From NCBI RefSeq assembly GCF_021018805.1, contig NC_086259.1, forward strand, positions 14,227,001-14,291,000: a stretch of DNA of 64,000 nt, given 5' to 3'. Positions 46,900-59,700 of the stretch are shown piece after piece. Source of the DNA: Prinia subflava. Lineage: Eukaryota > Chordata > Aves > Passeriformes > Cisticolidae. Below the pieces are notes generated by a model that saw only the letters and a program-made list of their open reading frames with translations, was not told where the DNA came from and searched no databases. How positions within the stretch are numbered: position 1 is the stretch's first letter; every line of letters begins with the position of its first letter. Position numbers and translations under genes: made by a program.

Positions 46900-49400
46900 A
46901 GGACCACCCCTGGGAGCCTCCACCACCCCATGAAGCCTCTCTGCTGCCCCACGAGAAGCAGCACCTGACCATGTCTTTCCTACACCCCACAAGGTCTCTC
47001 CATCACCCTAGAAAGCCCCAGCTTTGTCCCACAGGGTCCCTTTTGCACCCCCCGAGGCCCCACCATAAACCCACAAGGTCTCTGTGCCCCCCCCTCAGCA
47101 CAGGCTCCCCCTGCTGTCCCTGCTGTCCCTTACCCTACAGCCCTTTTCCGCTGCCCCACACAGTCACCATGCCTCCCAGAGGAACTGTCCTCTTGGTGGG
47201 TGACACCACTGCCCAAGGCCACTGCCCAGGCTGAGGAGACAATGCCAACCATCCTGGAGTGTCAGGGACTGTGGTGAGCACCTGTGGCCCAGTGAGGCAC
47301 CCTTGGAGCAGCCACATGCCAGCACTGCCCACCCTGGCAGCCCAGAGCATGACCACACACAGGGCTCCCAGTGGGTGCTGCAAGCTCAGGCAGTACCCAA
47401 ATATTGTGGTTGTCATGGAACCCCAACACAAGCCACATCTCTTACTCACTGCCCCACCTCAGCTGTTTGCCCACAGCCTGCTTTGATGCTGTTGCTCTGC
47501 TGGCATCGTGGATGATCAGCTGCAGCACCAGCAGGAGCTGTGCACAGCCAGGGCACACAGTGAGTGATTTGCTGCTGCCTTGGGGGTCCTGCAGCCAAAT
47601 CAGCAGCTTTGGAATCCGGGATGGGGCTCAAACAACAGTCTTTGGCACCCTGTGGTCTGTCTGCCCTGGTCCCTGTGCAGAGAGGCTGCAGGTTAAGGAC
47701 AGACACAGGTATCCCCATGGCTGAGCTGTCCCAGGGCATCAATTCTGCTTGTGCACCCAGAGCATTTTGCTGTGGGGTACAGCCCCAGTGACAACCTCCC
47801 CATCTTGGCTGAGGGTACCTGTTCTCTCCTGGGACACTGTTGCCGGTTCTTGACTGGACAAAGCCATGAGCAACTCACTCATACTGATTCTCTCTTGGAT
47901 TAGGGTCTGGAGACCTCCAGAGGTAACCACCAACCAGCTCTGGGAGTTTGGGATCCCTAACTTTACCTCTCACTTCAGAGGTGAGTGCCAGGGCTGGTGC
48001 CAGAGGCCTCACAGCACCCGGTCACTTTGGGTAGGCCCAGCTGGTCAGACACAGGAGGGACCCCTCTTTATTATACCCCTCAACCAACCCTGGGACCCCT
48101 CCATCGAGGGCTCCACAAGAGCTGCTCTTTCACAGCCCAGCCAGAGGCAGAGTGGCAAGGACATCCTGGAGGGGACAGTCCAGAGGGAGAAGCAAGTGTG
48201 GAGGCTCATCTGATGCCAGAGTCCAGGCAGATCTCTCCAAGAAGTGTTTTCCTCTCTCTGGTTTGTGCTGGTAGAGCTCAGACATGGACAGAGAGCCTGG
48301 GAGCTACATGGAGGACTCTCCTGATCACACTTTCTTCCTGCTCCTCATACAATATGAAAGCAGGTTCCAAAATGCAAAAGGTCAGAGGTGACAGTGCCTG
48401 GCTGTGAAGTGGGAATTTAAACCAGCCTCTGTGCAGGTCAGCAAGGGGTGTTGTCCCACCTGCAGAAGGTGGGGACGAGCTGTAAACTCTCTGGTTTAAG
48501 GACAAGGAAATAACTATAACCACACAGAGCAGGATGCTTAAGTCTTGATGAAGGTACAGCCTTATCCAAGGTACAGCGTTATCCTTAGCTTGCCCTGCAG
48601 CTCCCCACCAAAGCAGGTGTCTGGCTCTGCTTCCAGCTGGCAGCTCCGGACAGGAGCCAGGTAAGGTCAGCTGGAGCATCCAGCAGGGCTTGGCAGCAGT
48701 GGGCAGCGTGGGAGCCTGGATCCTCCGAGCTGGCAGCAGGTGCAGGAGGAGTTGGACACGTCGGCAGCTCTTCTGTAGGAGCTCCAGCTGCTCCTGGGGC
48801 TGCAGAGCCCAAGCAGTGGCACACGGGGAGAGCCGGGTAAGGGCGCGCTGAGCCATCGCTGGTGAGTTGTCCACGGGGTCAGGTTGAGCAGGTCAGGTTT
48901 CGGTTCCTAAGGGCTGCGGTTTGTTGTGCGTTTGTTGTCACCATGACAGCCCTGTTGGGATGGAGAATGGTCCTTGGCTGGCTCCTGCTGCTCCTCATGC
49001 AGCCCGGAAAAGGAAGTCCGGGAGGAGGCTGTGCCTTGGTCCGCAGCCCACGGGAAGGGCAGGAATCGAGAGGGAGGTTGCACAGGTCCTGTGATGTGGT
49101 GGAGGAGCGCGCACAGGGCTCAGTGCTCAGCTCGCCGGGGGTCTTTCCCTTCCAACCAAGGTCAGGATGTTCCCAGGCTGTCTCCTGCCCCAGGGTCAGA
49201 ATGAGCCGAATTCTCCAGCGCTCACCCCGGACACACCGAGGCTCACACACAGCTGCATCCCCGAGGACCAGCTTCGGCTGCTGGGCTGGCTCCTGCTAGG
49301 ACTGTGTCCCTCTCCCCACGGTCACACAGAGTTCTGACTGCTCAGGGTGCAGCTCAGAACTCGCACGAGGGCACAAGCACAACCTCTGAGCACCCTCGGT
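46900..49400. other. Sequence upstream of TPPP3, no confident gene
   Basis: Moderately GC-rich, repeat-poor sequence between TPPP3 and ZDHHC1. Apart from the weak minus-strand frame described separately, I see no exon series. A minus-strand AATAAA lies at 48,067-48,072. Confidence 0.5.
48278..48858 (-). CDS. Candidate small open reading frame, unknown protein (weak)
   Basis: A minus-strand acceptor-like ACTCACCAG is followed at 48,856 by an ATG in strong context (GCGATGG). The frame runs 192 codons to a TGA at 48,278-48,280, with AATAAA 200 bp further at 48,067-48,072. The first ~70 residues look coding-like: G/C-rich third positions and an amphipathic helix (QPQEQLELLQKSCRRVQLLL). The second half looks like chance translation. 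It may be a short real exon with an unrecognised donor, or nothing. I do not recognise the protein, and no known gene sits here in human. Confidence 0.15.
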
Positions 49401-49800
49401 GCTCACCCTCATCCTCTTTGCCCCTCGCTTCCCCCGAGGCTGGGCACTGCAGCCTCGCGGGACCCGTCCCGCTTCAGGAATGATTCTCTGGCTCGGCCGT
49501 GTCTGGGGTGGGATGAGGTTATGCGGGAACGCCGCTTCTCTAGCGCGAGTTGCTACAAAACAGAGGGAAGTGTTTCGGAGGTTGTGCAATATGTACACGG
49601 TCGCCCCAGCAACAGCGCGTCCACACGGCATTAGCGGGGCTTAGCCGCGGCTGCCGAGCGGCGCGACCGGGACCGGGGCTGCCGTGTCCTGCCGGGTGTG
49701 CCACCGAGCACGAGCTGCAGTCGTGCCACGCACGGCACTGGGCACAGGGACGGGGGAAAGCTCCATCCTCTGGCAGGAACTTCCTTTCTCCCACCGTGCA
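49400..49800. promoter_or_regulatory. Second CpG-rich patch with X-box-like site
   Basis: A compact CpG-rich stretch (GCGCGAG, CGCGTCC, CCGCGGCTGCCGAGCGGCGC) in otherwise CpG-poor DNA. It contains GTCGCCCCAGCAAC at 49,600-49,613, a consensus X-box. A minus-strand donor GAGG|GTGAGC at 49,407 could end a noncoding exon. It could be a distal TPPP3 promoter, the promoter of a small unannotated transcript, or an enhancer. Confidence 0.45.
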
Positions 49801-49849
49801 ACTCACGGCAGCTCATTGAGATGCTCTCAGGACGTGTAAAAAGCAGAGC

Positions 49850-51195
49850 ATGAACAGACTCCCACAGAATCATTTCCCAAAGGATGGTCCCCTTGACTTC
49901 AAAGAGGAAACAAAGACACTTGAGCCAGGCTCAAAGATGAAAGTGAGCACGACGTGCATCCCAAGCCAAGGCGGAGGCTTGGAGCAGGCACTGCAGGGCC
50001 TGGCACAGCTGCCAGACAATGGCCAGGGCCCACGGCACGATTCCAGAGGACTGTGGAAAGCTGTAATCCTGAAAACCATTAGCTCTTCCTAATAGAAAGC
50101 TACACTGTCTTGTGGTGGAAACAGCTGGTCCAAAGCACTGCCTCCAGCTGATGGGAGAGCTCATGCCCTGGCAAAAACCTCTTATTTAGTGCTGGAGAAA
50201 GTGAAGGTGCTTGAGGATGTCAGGCCTCAGTGTCTGCAGTGATAGGGAGCTGAAGGCATCAGGACTTTTGCTGTCAGGACCTCAACCCAGCTCTCTAATG
50301 GCCTTGGGCTGCAGCTCGTGGCCATTGCAACCCTCTGGTGCTGAGCCCAGGACTGCTCTGCCCACACGCTGCACTCTGCAGCAGCACCCCAATGTGCCTT
50401 GTTCCTTTTGCTTAAAGGTCTGCTATGGACATTCCTCATGCAGAGCAGCAGAAATGCCATTGGCACTTGAACCTGCAGGGTATCAACATTAAAGGCCCAA
50501 GAGGACAAAAGCAAGGTTGGGAAGGAGAGTCCAGGAGCTAAAATCCTCTCAGCCTCACCATTTTCACTTTTGGGTGCTCACTGTGCATCTTCAACAGTGT
50601 TCCTTGGATGTGGCTGTGGCAAAAACATAAACCCTAGCTAATTTTAATCACCATGCGGCACACACAATCCTCGTGCTGCTGTTGAGGTTTAGGAGATCAG
50701 AGTCCAACACTGGCTCCTGCTGGAGCCTGGCTCTTGGCTCAGCACCCGGCTGCCCCAATGCACAGACACAGCCTTGCACGTTTGGCAGCCTTGAGTTATT
50801 CAGCAGAGTGGAGCAAATGTTCCAGCTGAAGGCAGCAGAAGGATGTCCCTGGACATCTGATAGTCCAGGAAACCCAGCTCCCCTCAGCCCAAAGGGCACA
50901 GCAGCCTTTCTGCAGTACAAGGCAGAGCTGGCTGGGCCTCCTCCCTCTGGTGCTCACCCTGCTCCAGCACAAACCCAGGCTGGGTTACACAGGATGATCT
51001 GATCCCTACCCTCAGGGAAGACACTCCCATCTAACACCCAAAAGGCCCTGAGAGGGAACTGCTGTCACCCCCACATCAGTTACAGTACTTAACCCTTCTG
51101 GGGCTCTAGAGGCTCTGGGAGAAGTCAAGCAAACAGCCTGGGGATCATCAATGGGGCAGAGCCAGGAATTGCTGCAAAAGAAAGAAGGAAACTAT
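49850..51195. other. Intergenic, no gene seen
   Basis: Between the CpG-rich patch and the predicted ZDHHC1 polyadenylation signal. No repeats or coherent exons recognised on either strand. Confidence 0.5.
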
Positions 51196-51216
51196 TTAGC
51201 AAAGAATTTAGAAAAT

Positions 51217-51222
51217 TTTATT
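51217..51222 (-). terminator. Poly(A) signal AATAAA, probably ZDHHC1
   Basis: TTTATT on the plus strand; first canonical hexamer downstream of the ZDHHC1 stop codon on its strand. Confidence 0.45.
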
Positions 51223-51821
51223 GTGGCCAGAGCTGCTGAAGAGCTCCATACATGATTTTGGGCCTGATTCTGCATGGACAGAGTAAGAAAACACACAAGG
51301 TCTGCTCAGGGGCACCTGCTGAAGAGGAATTGCCAATGCTTTCTGGAGAGACAGCTGGCCTTGGAAAGCCATGAGCCCAGCACTGGTGCAGGATGTCGTT
51401 TCCTTGGATGACAGTTGACATGAGGAGAAACAACAGCAAGGACTTTGTCTACCTGGGACCCGCTGGTGAGCAATGCCCTGGTCTCTGCAGACACCCAGTG
51501 CCAGGCCCTCTGGTCCACACTCACCTGCTTTTCCAAAGGGTCACATTCCCAGCAGGCACCATTGGCCACAGCAGGCAGGGAACCTGCAAAGAGTGTGACC
51601 ACAGGCCAGCCCTTCCTGCAAACTGAGACAAAATTACTCCAACAGCTACATGAGTCTTCATCTTTTCTGATCACCATGTTGTGTAATTTGATGAAGAGTC
51701 AAAGCTCCTCATCCCAGTTCTTTCAGGAGACAAAAATCAGACAAGAGAAGAGTGGTAAGGCAGCCCTTTAAAACCTCCAGGTCTTTCTCCTAGGCTAGTC
51801 TCTTCCATCAAGGCTGGGAGT

Positions 51822-51950
51822 CACAGAATCACAAAATCACAGAATAATGAGGTTGGAAGAGACCTCTAAGATCATCAATTCCAACCTATGCCTTAACACC
51901 TCAACTAGACTATAGCACTACCTGTCCCGTGCTGACTGTGCCCAAAGAGC
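51822..51950 (-). mobile_element. CR1 LINE 3' fragment
   Basis: Starts with three copies of a CACAGAATCACAAAATCAC-type tail repeat, then GAGGTTGGAAGAGACCTCTA, AGATCATCAATTCCAACCTA. This is the reversed 3' end of a CR1 subfamily with an 8-bp tail repeat. Truncated. Confidence 0.87.
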
Positions 51951-53182
51951 CTTTGTCCCCAGATCCTCTGTCCTGCTCTGACCCAGTTCCAAGGAATGCT
52001 TGCAGACTGAGCTAGACAAGGGGAGAACAGCTTAGCTTGACTCTCACAGCACCTTGCTTTGTCCTCTCTTTCCCTAAGCTGCACCCATCAGAGCCTGGAG
52101 AAAGGTCAGTTGTGCTTTTCATGCATCAGAACATTTGGAAGGGTAATGAATGCTCCCCTGGCTTCCTTTTCTTTGCTGGTGCAACTGTTTGTTCACAGCA
52201 CCAGCAGGGGATGTGTCTGGAAATGGGCATCCAGCCATGCCAGTGCTGCTGCTCAGGGCTGTGCCAAATCTTGTCAGACATGGACAGGCTGGTGGCAAAG
52301 CCCATGGACTTGTGTGTGTAGCTGCTGTCTGGGCTCTGAGATTAGCTGGTGCTAGGCAGATCTGGGCTTGTTGGAAGCCCAGCCTCAGACCTCAGCAGGA
52401 ATCTGGAACAGGGCAGGCTGCCTGGGGAAGCCAGGAGGGCAGGGAGAGCACACAGAGGTGCTGTAGGATGGCAGCCCAGCCAGCTCTCTGCAGCTCACCC
52501 CCAGCACAGGGTGCTGTGGCTCGAGGCACTGGCCATGTACCCCACTGTCTGCTGGGGGACCTTTCTGCACCACACTGTGTGGCTGTGGACTAATACAGAC
52601 CCGGCAGCCCAGGAACTGGAAAGGTTTCAGGGCCTTCTGCATCTCAAAACTTCTGATGAGAACGCTGCAGCGTGGGGCACCCCAGGCTGCTGGGAAAGGG
52701 GAGCTGGTCAAAGGATGCTGCCTTACAGAGAACACGCTGGGGGCGGACTTGGCTTGAGGGTGCACAGTGCAAAGCGGTTTAGGGATGGGGCAATCCTGAG
52801 GTTACTCCCTGACCACCTGCTGAAGCCCCTGAGCATGATCCAAAGACTGACAGGGTGTAGGCAGATGGAAACACAGCTTTCAGGGCACAGGGAATGGCAG
52901 AGGTGCAGCCTTGTTCTTCCCCATACACTCTGCTGGGAAGTTACTGCAGTACCAGCGTGCACAGGGCCAAGAGGGGTTGGCCCTTTCCCAGGGAAAGCAC
53001 TTGAGCTCTCCTGAGCAACAAGGCTACCTCAGGTTTGCCACCTTGCTGCCTCTTGCCTTTGGCTGAGGATGAGAAATGTCCCACTGCAGCCTGACAGCAC
53101 ATGCACAGTGAGGGTGAGTCCTGCAGGCCTCTGCACAGCACTGACACTGTTCCCAAAGGCCATGGCTTTGGAAGGGTGGTCC

Positions 53183-53712
53183 CTAGGCCGCTGTGGTGCT
53201 TGTCCTTATGTCCTTTGAGCATGGATCATGTGTGCTCACATGCTGCTTGCTGGTGCATTTTCTGTGGTCAGGCTCGGATGTGCTCTCACTGGGCTGGGGC
53301 TGAGGGACAAGAGGTTCTCCACTGCTCTTACTTACAAACACAGCAGGAATCTTAGAAAAAAGTTCCAGGTCTCGTTGCACATGTCTGTCCTGCTGGCAGC
53401 TTCTTTTTTTGACCTTGTGCTCAGAATTCTTCTTCCTGACTCCTCTGGGATTGTCTGTGGACAAGGGATAATGTCGAGAGTTGCCTGATTTATTTTTAGA
53501 AGGCCCTTGAAGGACTGGGCTCCCAAGGTGAGTCTGAGCCACAGGAATCTCATCCATGGACTCAGCAGACTCTGAGTGATAGTCAGCTGGGGGTCCTGCT
53601 GCCTGGATGAGCCCCGTGCTGCTGGGGGACACTGCAGCTCTCAGAGGAAAAGCTGGCACTAAGAGGTGAAGGCTGTGGGAAGGTGAGGTGGCAGCAGCCG
53701 TGGCCGGGAACT
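53183..53712 (-). CDS. ZDHHC1: ZDHHC1 terminal coding exon
   Basis: Acceptor TCCATCTGCAG ends at 53713. It completes a Glu codon and runs 175 codons to a TAG at 53,183-53,185. It includes FPATAAATSPSHSLHLLVPA, a basic stretch VRKKNSEHKVKKRSCQQ and a polar C-terminus ending RTSTTAA. The long uninterrupted frame and the exact phase match support it. This tail is poorly conserved in the family, so its length cannot be verified by eye. Confidence 0.85.
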
Positions 53713-56700
53713 CTGCAGATGGAAATAAAGGGAGAAGAAACCTTAGGGAGAAATCTCTCAGCCCCACAAAGGTATTAACAAGCCCAAGAACTCTGCTATG
53801 GCTGATTCACTGGTGTTAAAACAAACCATACATATATTTATGCAAGATTCAGCAGAGAAGCTGAGTGGTGCACCCTCACCTGAGGGGGGATCTGGGAACG
53901 AGGGCGGAGGAGTAGCATGTGCTTTAGATCCGCTGTCCATTGCTGAGGGAGAAGCTTTCTGCATTCTCTTTCTTCTTTTCTTCTGTTGCTGTGAAAGCAA
54001 GTGGAATAGAGAAGGGAAGTCACTTCACCAGCCCAAAGTAAGGAGACAATTTTTTTACTTGTTACCTCTTTTTAATTCTTCCTACTTTGAATAATGAGCA
54101 CTAGGTATAACCAAAGTCCAAGAACATTTTACTGTTTAAGACTGAGCTACTACAAAGCAGTAATAGAGAACAGGTGTTTAATGAACACACCCCCACATTA
54201 TCTGCACACAGTGACTCTCTCTCTGGAGGTACCTTTAAGCTGTTGTCTCATAGAGCTGGGGGTTGTATGAGACACTGGTCACTTGCATTTGTAAAGCCAA
54301 ACTAGAAGAGGGGACCAAAAGTCACACAGCACAAGATGTCCCAAGAAAGAAGCAGTCCTTGTCCCAAATACAGTATTGTAAAAACGAAATTTTCTTACCA
54401 TCTATATGGCAAGACTGATTAATAAGCTTGGAGGAAAAAGGAAAGGCATTACCACCTGCCATCTGAGCAAGAGGAAAGAGCATCTGGATGCAGATACAAG
54501 AATATCAGGAGCTCAGCCCAAGAATTTGGAGAGCTGTTCCATACACTCAAGCTCCATATCCACACACACCATCTTTCCCTGGACAGGTGCTTTATTTGAA
54601 CATTTAAACTGTTAGATTTTGCTCTACAGAAACCTGCAGAGATTCTTACATCAACAAAGCAGATTTGTCAGAGTCACTGAGCTGCAGTGAGGCAGCAAGG
54701 CATTGGATTACAGCTGTGTTACAGCTGTGAGCTTATGAGGGGACTGTAGGATAGCTCTGGTCATGCCTGGGAGAGGAGGCAGAAGAACATCACCTGCATT
54801 TGGTGGCTGCAGGGCACAGGCACTCCTGCAGACACAAACTGAGGAGAGGCAGAGTCTGTGAGCAGGGGGAGGCACAGCCTGCTCTAGAGTGAGCACGCCT
54901 GAGCATCTGGGGGGGCTGTCAGCAGCAGGTTGGGTGTGTGGCAAATCCTCCTTACCTGACAAGGGGCCACAGAGTGAAGAGATGAGGACTCAGGGGACGA
55001 GCTCTGCTTGGGGTCACCTTCTTGGTTACTCACATAGAGCTTTGGAAAGCTGAAAACACAGCAGACACACAAAGGTGATTCCCTAAGACAGGACTTAAGG
55101 CTGATGCCCTCTCTGCCTGCACATACAGATCAGGCTGATCACAGCCTTCCCTGGCTTACACAGCATTCCAGCAAAACTGCAGCGGAACTCTTCCTGCACA
55201 ATTGTGCAAAAGAAGAAGGAAATCCCCAGGGACACAAGTTAACAGGAAAGGACTAATTAAGAGATGAGGATCCTGTTTTCCCAGGAGTGCTTGCCTGTGT
55301 TATAAACTTGCAACTGTTGCGATGCATTTCTCCACAACCTGAAATCATGTAACTATAACAAGCTCAATAGAGGAGTTACAGGACAAATCCGCCAGCCTTA
55401 AGTAATTTTAATATAAAACAACTAATAGAAACCAGTTTCATATAAAATTATTAAATATAAAACCGTCTAACGAGAGTATTCTAGGAATGACATTTTCCCA
55501 GGAGAAGGAAGACAAGTATTCCTGCAGGTATTTACCCTCCTGAAACTCAAAGATTTCTTCATGCCTTGCTCAAAACACTGCTGCTCCCTATCTCTCTAAG
55601 TACTTTTGCCTTAGGGCCATCATTGACCTTGACAGCAATTTCCTATTCACCAGGCATGCTGCTAGGAGAATCTTATCCTCAACTTTTCTCACCTTTTTCC
55701 TGAAGTTACTGCTGAGACTTCCTCTGCTAGAATTCCAGGGTCTCTATAGCCAGGATTACCTGACAATAAGTCTGCTTCCTGGAAAAAACAAACAAACAAA
55801 CAGCATTTTCAGACTAATACAAACACAGAGGGGAGAAGAGGGATTTTCATTACAGATGTACTCTTTCTTCTCATGCCAGACATCTTTTGTCCTTACAGGT
55901 AGCACAGCAGGAAACTGATGCTTAAGACAGAAAACCAAGATTGGCACAATTGGAAGTCCTTGATTAATTTGTTTAGTCCAGCCAGTATTTCATGTGACTC
56001 AAAACCAAATCACACTTAGAGAGAGCAGCTTAGTCATTTCTTGGGACCACATTCAAAATACCACTTAAAGCTTCCATTAGTTGTACAGTTCAATCTGAGG
56101 AGCTCTGCAGTGAATACAAAAAAATGTCTTTAAAATGCAAAATGGAGGTGAGAAAGATGGAAGCATCAAATATGCATTAAAAGCCTCAAATGTTTTCTAT
56201 TTCTTGTGTGACCCTGTATGGCTAAGACCTGCTGATTTTTAAAAATGAGTGTGATATATTGCTTACTTTTCTTAGGTATGGATGAGCTCAGACAGCTGAA
56301 CTTGAAAATTGCATATTTTTAGAAACATTATAAGAATAAGCCTCCTAAATCCAAGTGCTGCATTACACGAAGGGACTCCAGTCCTCCCTCATAAGCACCC
56401 AGTTAAGATGGTCAGAGTACCAAGGGATGAAGCCCTGTTATCAAAAAAGGATAAACCATGCTCAGAAGAACCTTGACACCACTTATCAGCTGCTCTTAAA
56501 CTTGGATAATCATCAAGAGAACTTCTTCCTAAGTATTTCACTGTGCAGTAACTATAAAGATATTTTAAAGTAACTTTCAGGTTAAGATGGAAGGATTTAA
56601 AATGTGATAGGCATTAGCTTCAAAAATAGCTAAAACAAGCTCATGAAGACCTATTATTCTGAACAGCCTGATCAGCAAATTTGAGAAAATGAAGTCAAAG

Positions 56701-59700
56701 TTGGACACACCACAGATGGGTTCATGAGAGATCCTGCACTTCAGCAAATTCATAAACAATCAAGAAAAGAGCAGATCTGTGAGAAGCCTGGTGATGACAC
56801 TCCCTGATGTAAGGCATTAAAAATGAAAGCCAGCCACAAAGAGCTGCGGAAGATCTTTGCAATATTGAATTACAGGGTGGTAAAACGGCACAAAAGATCA
56901 GTATTGCTAGAGGTAAAGATGGAAAGTGAAGCATATGGGAAAAGCAGTGTAAACCTTATATACCAAGCAACAGTCTCTGAACTAGAAAAGAATCCATGGA
57001 GCTGCACATTCAGTGGCAGCCAAGAAATCATTTCAGATGTCAAGAATTAAAAGGAAAGGCAAATAAAAAGAAAAAAATAACAATTTCAGCTGTTTTATAG
57101 GTGGTAACAACATCTGAAGGGAATTGGTTTAGCAATCAAAAACAGGACTTTCTGATTTATAAATTTATCCAAGTGCAAGATTAATAATCTGCAGAAATTT
57201 ACCACATATATTTCAGGTGGAACTTGTAACTCAAGTCAGATCATCACTCATCACCAACTGAACACAAAGTGTGCACAAATGTCTCCTCAAAGCTCCTTCG
57301 GGCATTTACAATCAAGATTTACATTCAGGCCTCATGCACGAGGGAAGGAGAGCAGACACAGCCTTGTGTCACTGTGAGTGTACAGGCAGGACATGCAGGT
57401 CTCTTCAGAGTGAAGCAGAAATGAGCTGAAATGAGCTGCAGCAGGAGACATCCCACTGCACAGAAAACTGAAAACAATCAGGACTCAATGTCCACAGCAC
57501 ATAAACAGGGCTGCAGGACTGGCATTTCAAGGGAGCTTAATAAATGATTCATCTTGAGAATAACATGGACAATCTCTTTCCAAGCAGGGAATGAATGAAC
57601 CTTTTTAAATCCATTTTGTTAATTTCAGCCCTCTATAAATAATGTAGAACCAAAGCAGTCACATAAATGAAAGTAAAGCATTAGAGCTGACAACAAAAAC
57701 AAATGAAATTCAATGAGTAGAAAATACAATGTTCTCTCACAGTGTGACAAAGCTACAGCCACAGCACAGAGTCCAAGCCTCTCTCTGCTCCCAGGCATTT
57801 AGCAGGAGAGTCAGAATCCTTCCACTGCAGCATCCACACAAGCCACCCTTTGCAGCTGGGTTGTCAGGATTCAGCTGCTGCTCCTGCTGAAAGCAGACTG
57901 CTGGACTGACAGACTGCCCAAGTTCTGCCTCCGTGCAAATCCTGGCCACATTCACCACATTCCAGCTGTGACCACCACGAGGTCCATGGTTTACAAGGCC
58001 AGGATGGATTCAGCTCCCTTGCCCACTGCAGCTGCCTTTATCAACCACTTCAGTGTCAGGAAGTGCCCTGCAGTGCTGTCTGCCTGGAGGGCAAGCAGAA
58101 CTGAACAGCAAAAAAAAGTTCTTGTCCCAAGGAAAGTGGGTTTGTTGCAAGTGTTGAGGCTGAGAGTGAAGAGCAAGATCATCTTACATCGACATTGGAA
58201 GAAAGCAACAATACTGAAATTGTAAGGGAAACTGAGTAAAATCTGTGTTTAGTATTTAAAATCAAACCCCACCAACCTGAATCAGTTTCCAAAGCAAGTT
58301 CAAAGCTTTAGGAATGTGAGAAGAATCACATCCCAGCTGGCCTCATATGAAAGCCAGCTCCCTGGCATGAATGCAATTATGCATTAAAGCATAGGGTTTG
58401 GTTTAGTTTATATTTCTTTGGACTGAAAATGACTACAGAAAAAATGGTTACTTGCACATCCTGCTTTAGGTATGGTTATAGAAGCAAAGGCTCAATGTGT
58501 CCAACTGTTTTGCATCTTTTGTAACATCTGAACCACTTAAATGTGCAAAATTAGGGCTCTTACTTTGAGGATCCTACAAGGACATAAGAATCCTTTATCC
58601 TGAACAAGAATCTTTTAACCTGAACACAGCTGAAGACTTAGCCACAAATCAACATGGAAAACTGAAGCCAAAACCAACACCCAAGCTTGAAGAAGGCTCA
58701 AAAACAAGCATTAAAGGGGAAATGCATGTTTCTTCTCAGTCTCTAAAATGAATGAACAGTTCAGACAAAAGTGGGAAGAGGATGATTTCCATTTTATGCT
58801 TACAACATGTTGGATCAATTACAAAGGGTTGCAGTGTTCAAGCTAAAGAAGGCTGTATTCAACACAGCTTACAAAAGGCAAGTCACTTGGTGTCCTCCTA
58901 CTCCAATCTATTTGTTTGTGTTTATCTCTGGTTGCTATGTAAGAAACAAGGAAACTCTGGTGGGTTAACATTTTTGTTAACAATGTTACTGGGCATCATC
59001 CAGTCTTTCTTGTTCCCCAAGGTCCTAACTGCAGTCCTAAAACACCAAACTCCTTTTCACCCTCCTCTTTCAAGGCTTGCTGCTTCAAATTAACCATATT
59101 CACACACATCTAGATAAGAACCAGTGCAGACAGGAGAACGTCACTGAATGCCAACATCTCAAATGTGCACACACACATGAAGCCCACCCCTGTTCAAATA
59201 CCTTTTCAGTATCAATTAAAATTCAGAAACTTAATGATTAGAGCTAATGCTTTATTATTGTTTTAGTTTTCATAGTAAGCAAAGCTCTGTGAAACAAAGT
59301 GCCAAATATTTTTGTTGTTATAGAAACCTCTGCTTAAACTGAAAGTTCAACTTTTCCAAAACAGTAAAAAATATATATGAAAAGCTAGGGACTTCATATT
59401 ATACAAAACTGAATGAGCTCACTTTCCTCTTTGCTTTGATAGGGAAGAACTACGGATGAATCCAGACATATCCCAGTATCTCTACAGAGAATACTTGGAT
59501 GAAGCTTTTAATTAATTAATTTCTTTAATTAATTTCTTCAATTAATTTCTTATGAAATACAAAACTGTTTGTATAGTAGATAACCTATTTGCATAAAATG
59601 AAAAGTTACACATGAGAATCACAGTATAATTTAGACTAGGAAGAATTTCTTGAAGTTTCTAGTTCGAGCCCCTGCTAAAGTCAGTACAGAATGTATCCAG

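Larger units (their letters stand above)
51195..53182 (-). other. ZDHHC1: Predicted ZDHHC1 3' untranslated region
   Basis: About 2 kb between the stop codon and the first canonical minus-strand AATAAA (51,217-51,222). It contains a CR1 fragment. The extent is inferred from the poly(A) signal only; a noncanonical signal could end the transcript earlier. Confidence 0.4.

Noticed and set aside
46590..47234. Plus-strand frame of 214 codons starting in the CpG island
   Set aside because: Pro/Arg/His-rich translation of GC-rich and simple CCCCA-type sequence, no donor or family resemblance; could be divergent noncoding RNA, but nothing shows it.
51306..51677. Minus-strand frame of 123 codons before the AATAAA at 51,217
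   Set aside because: Cysteine/tryptophan-rich sequence without known domain and without clear splice signals; more likely ZDHHC1 3' UTR.
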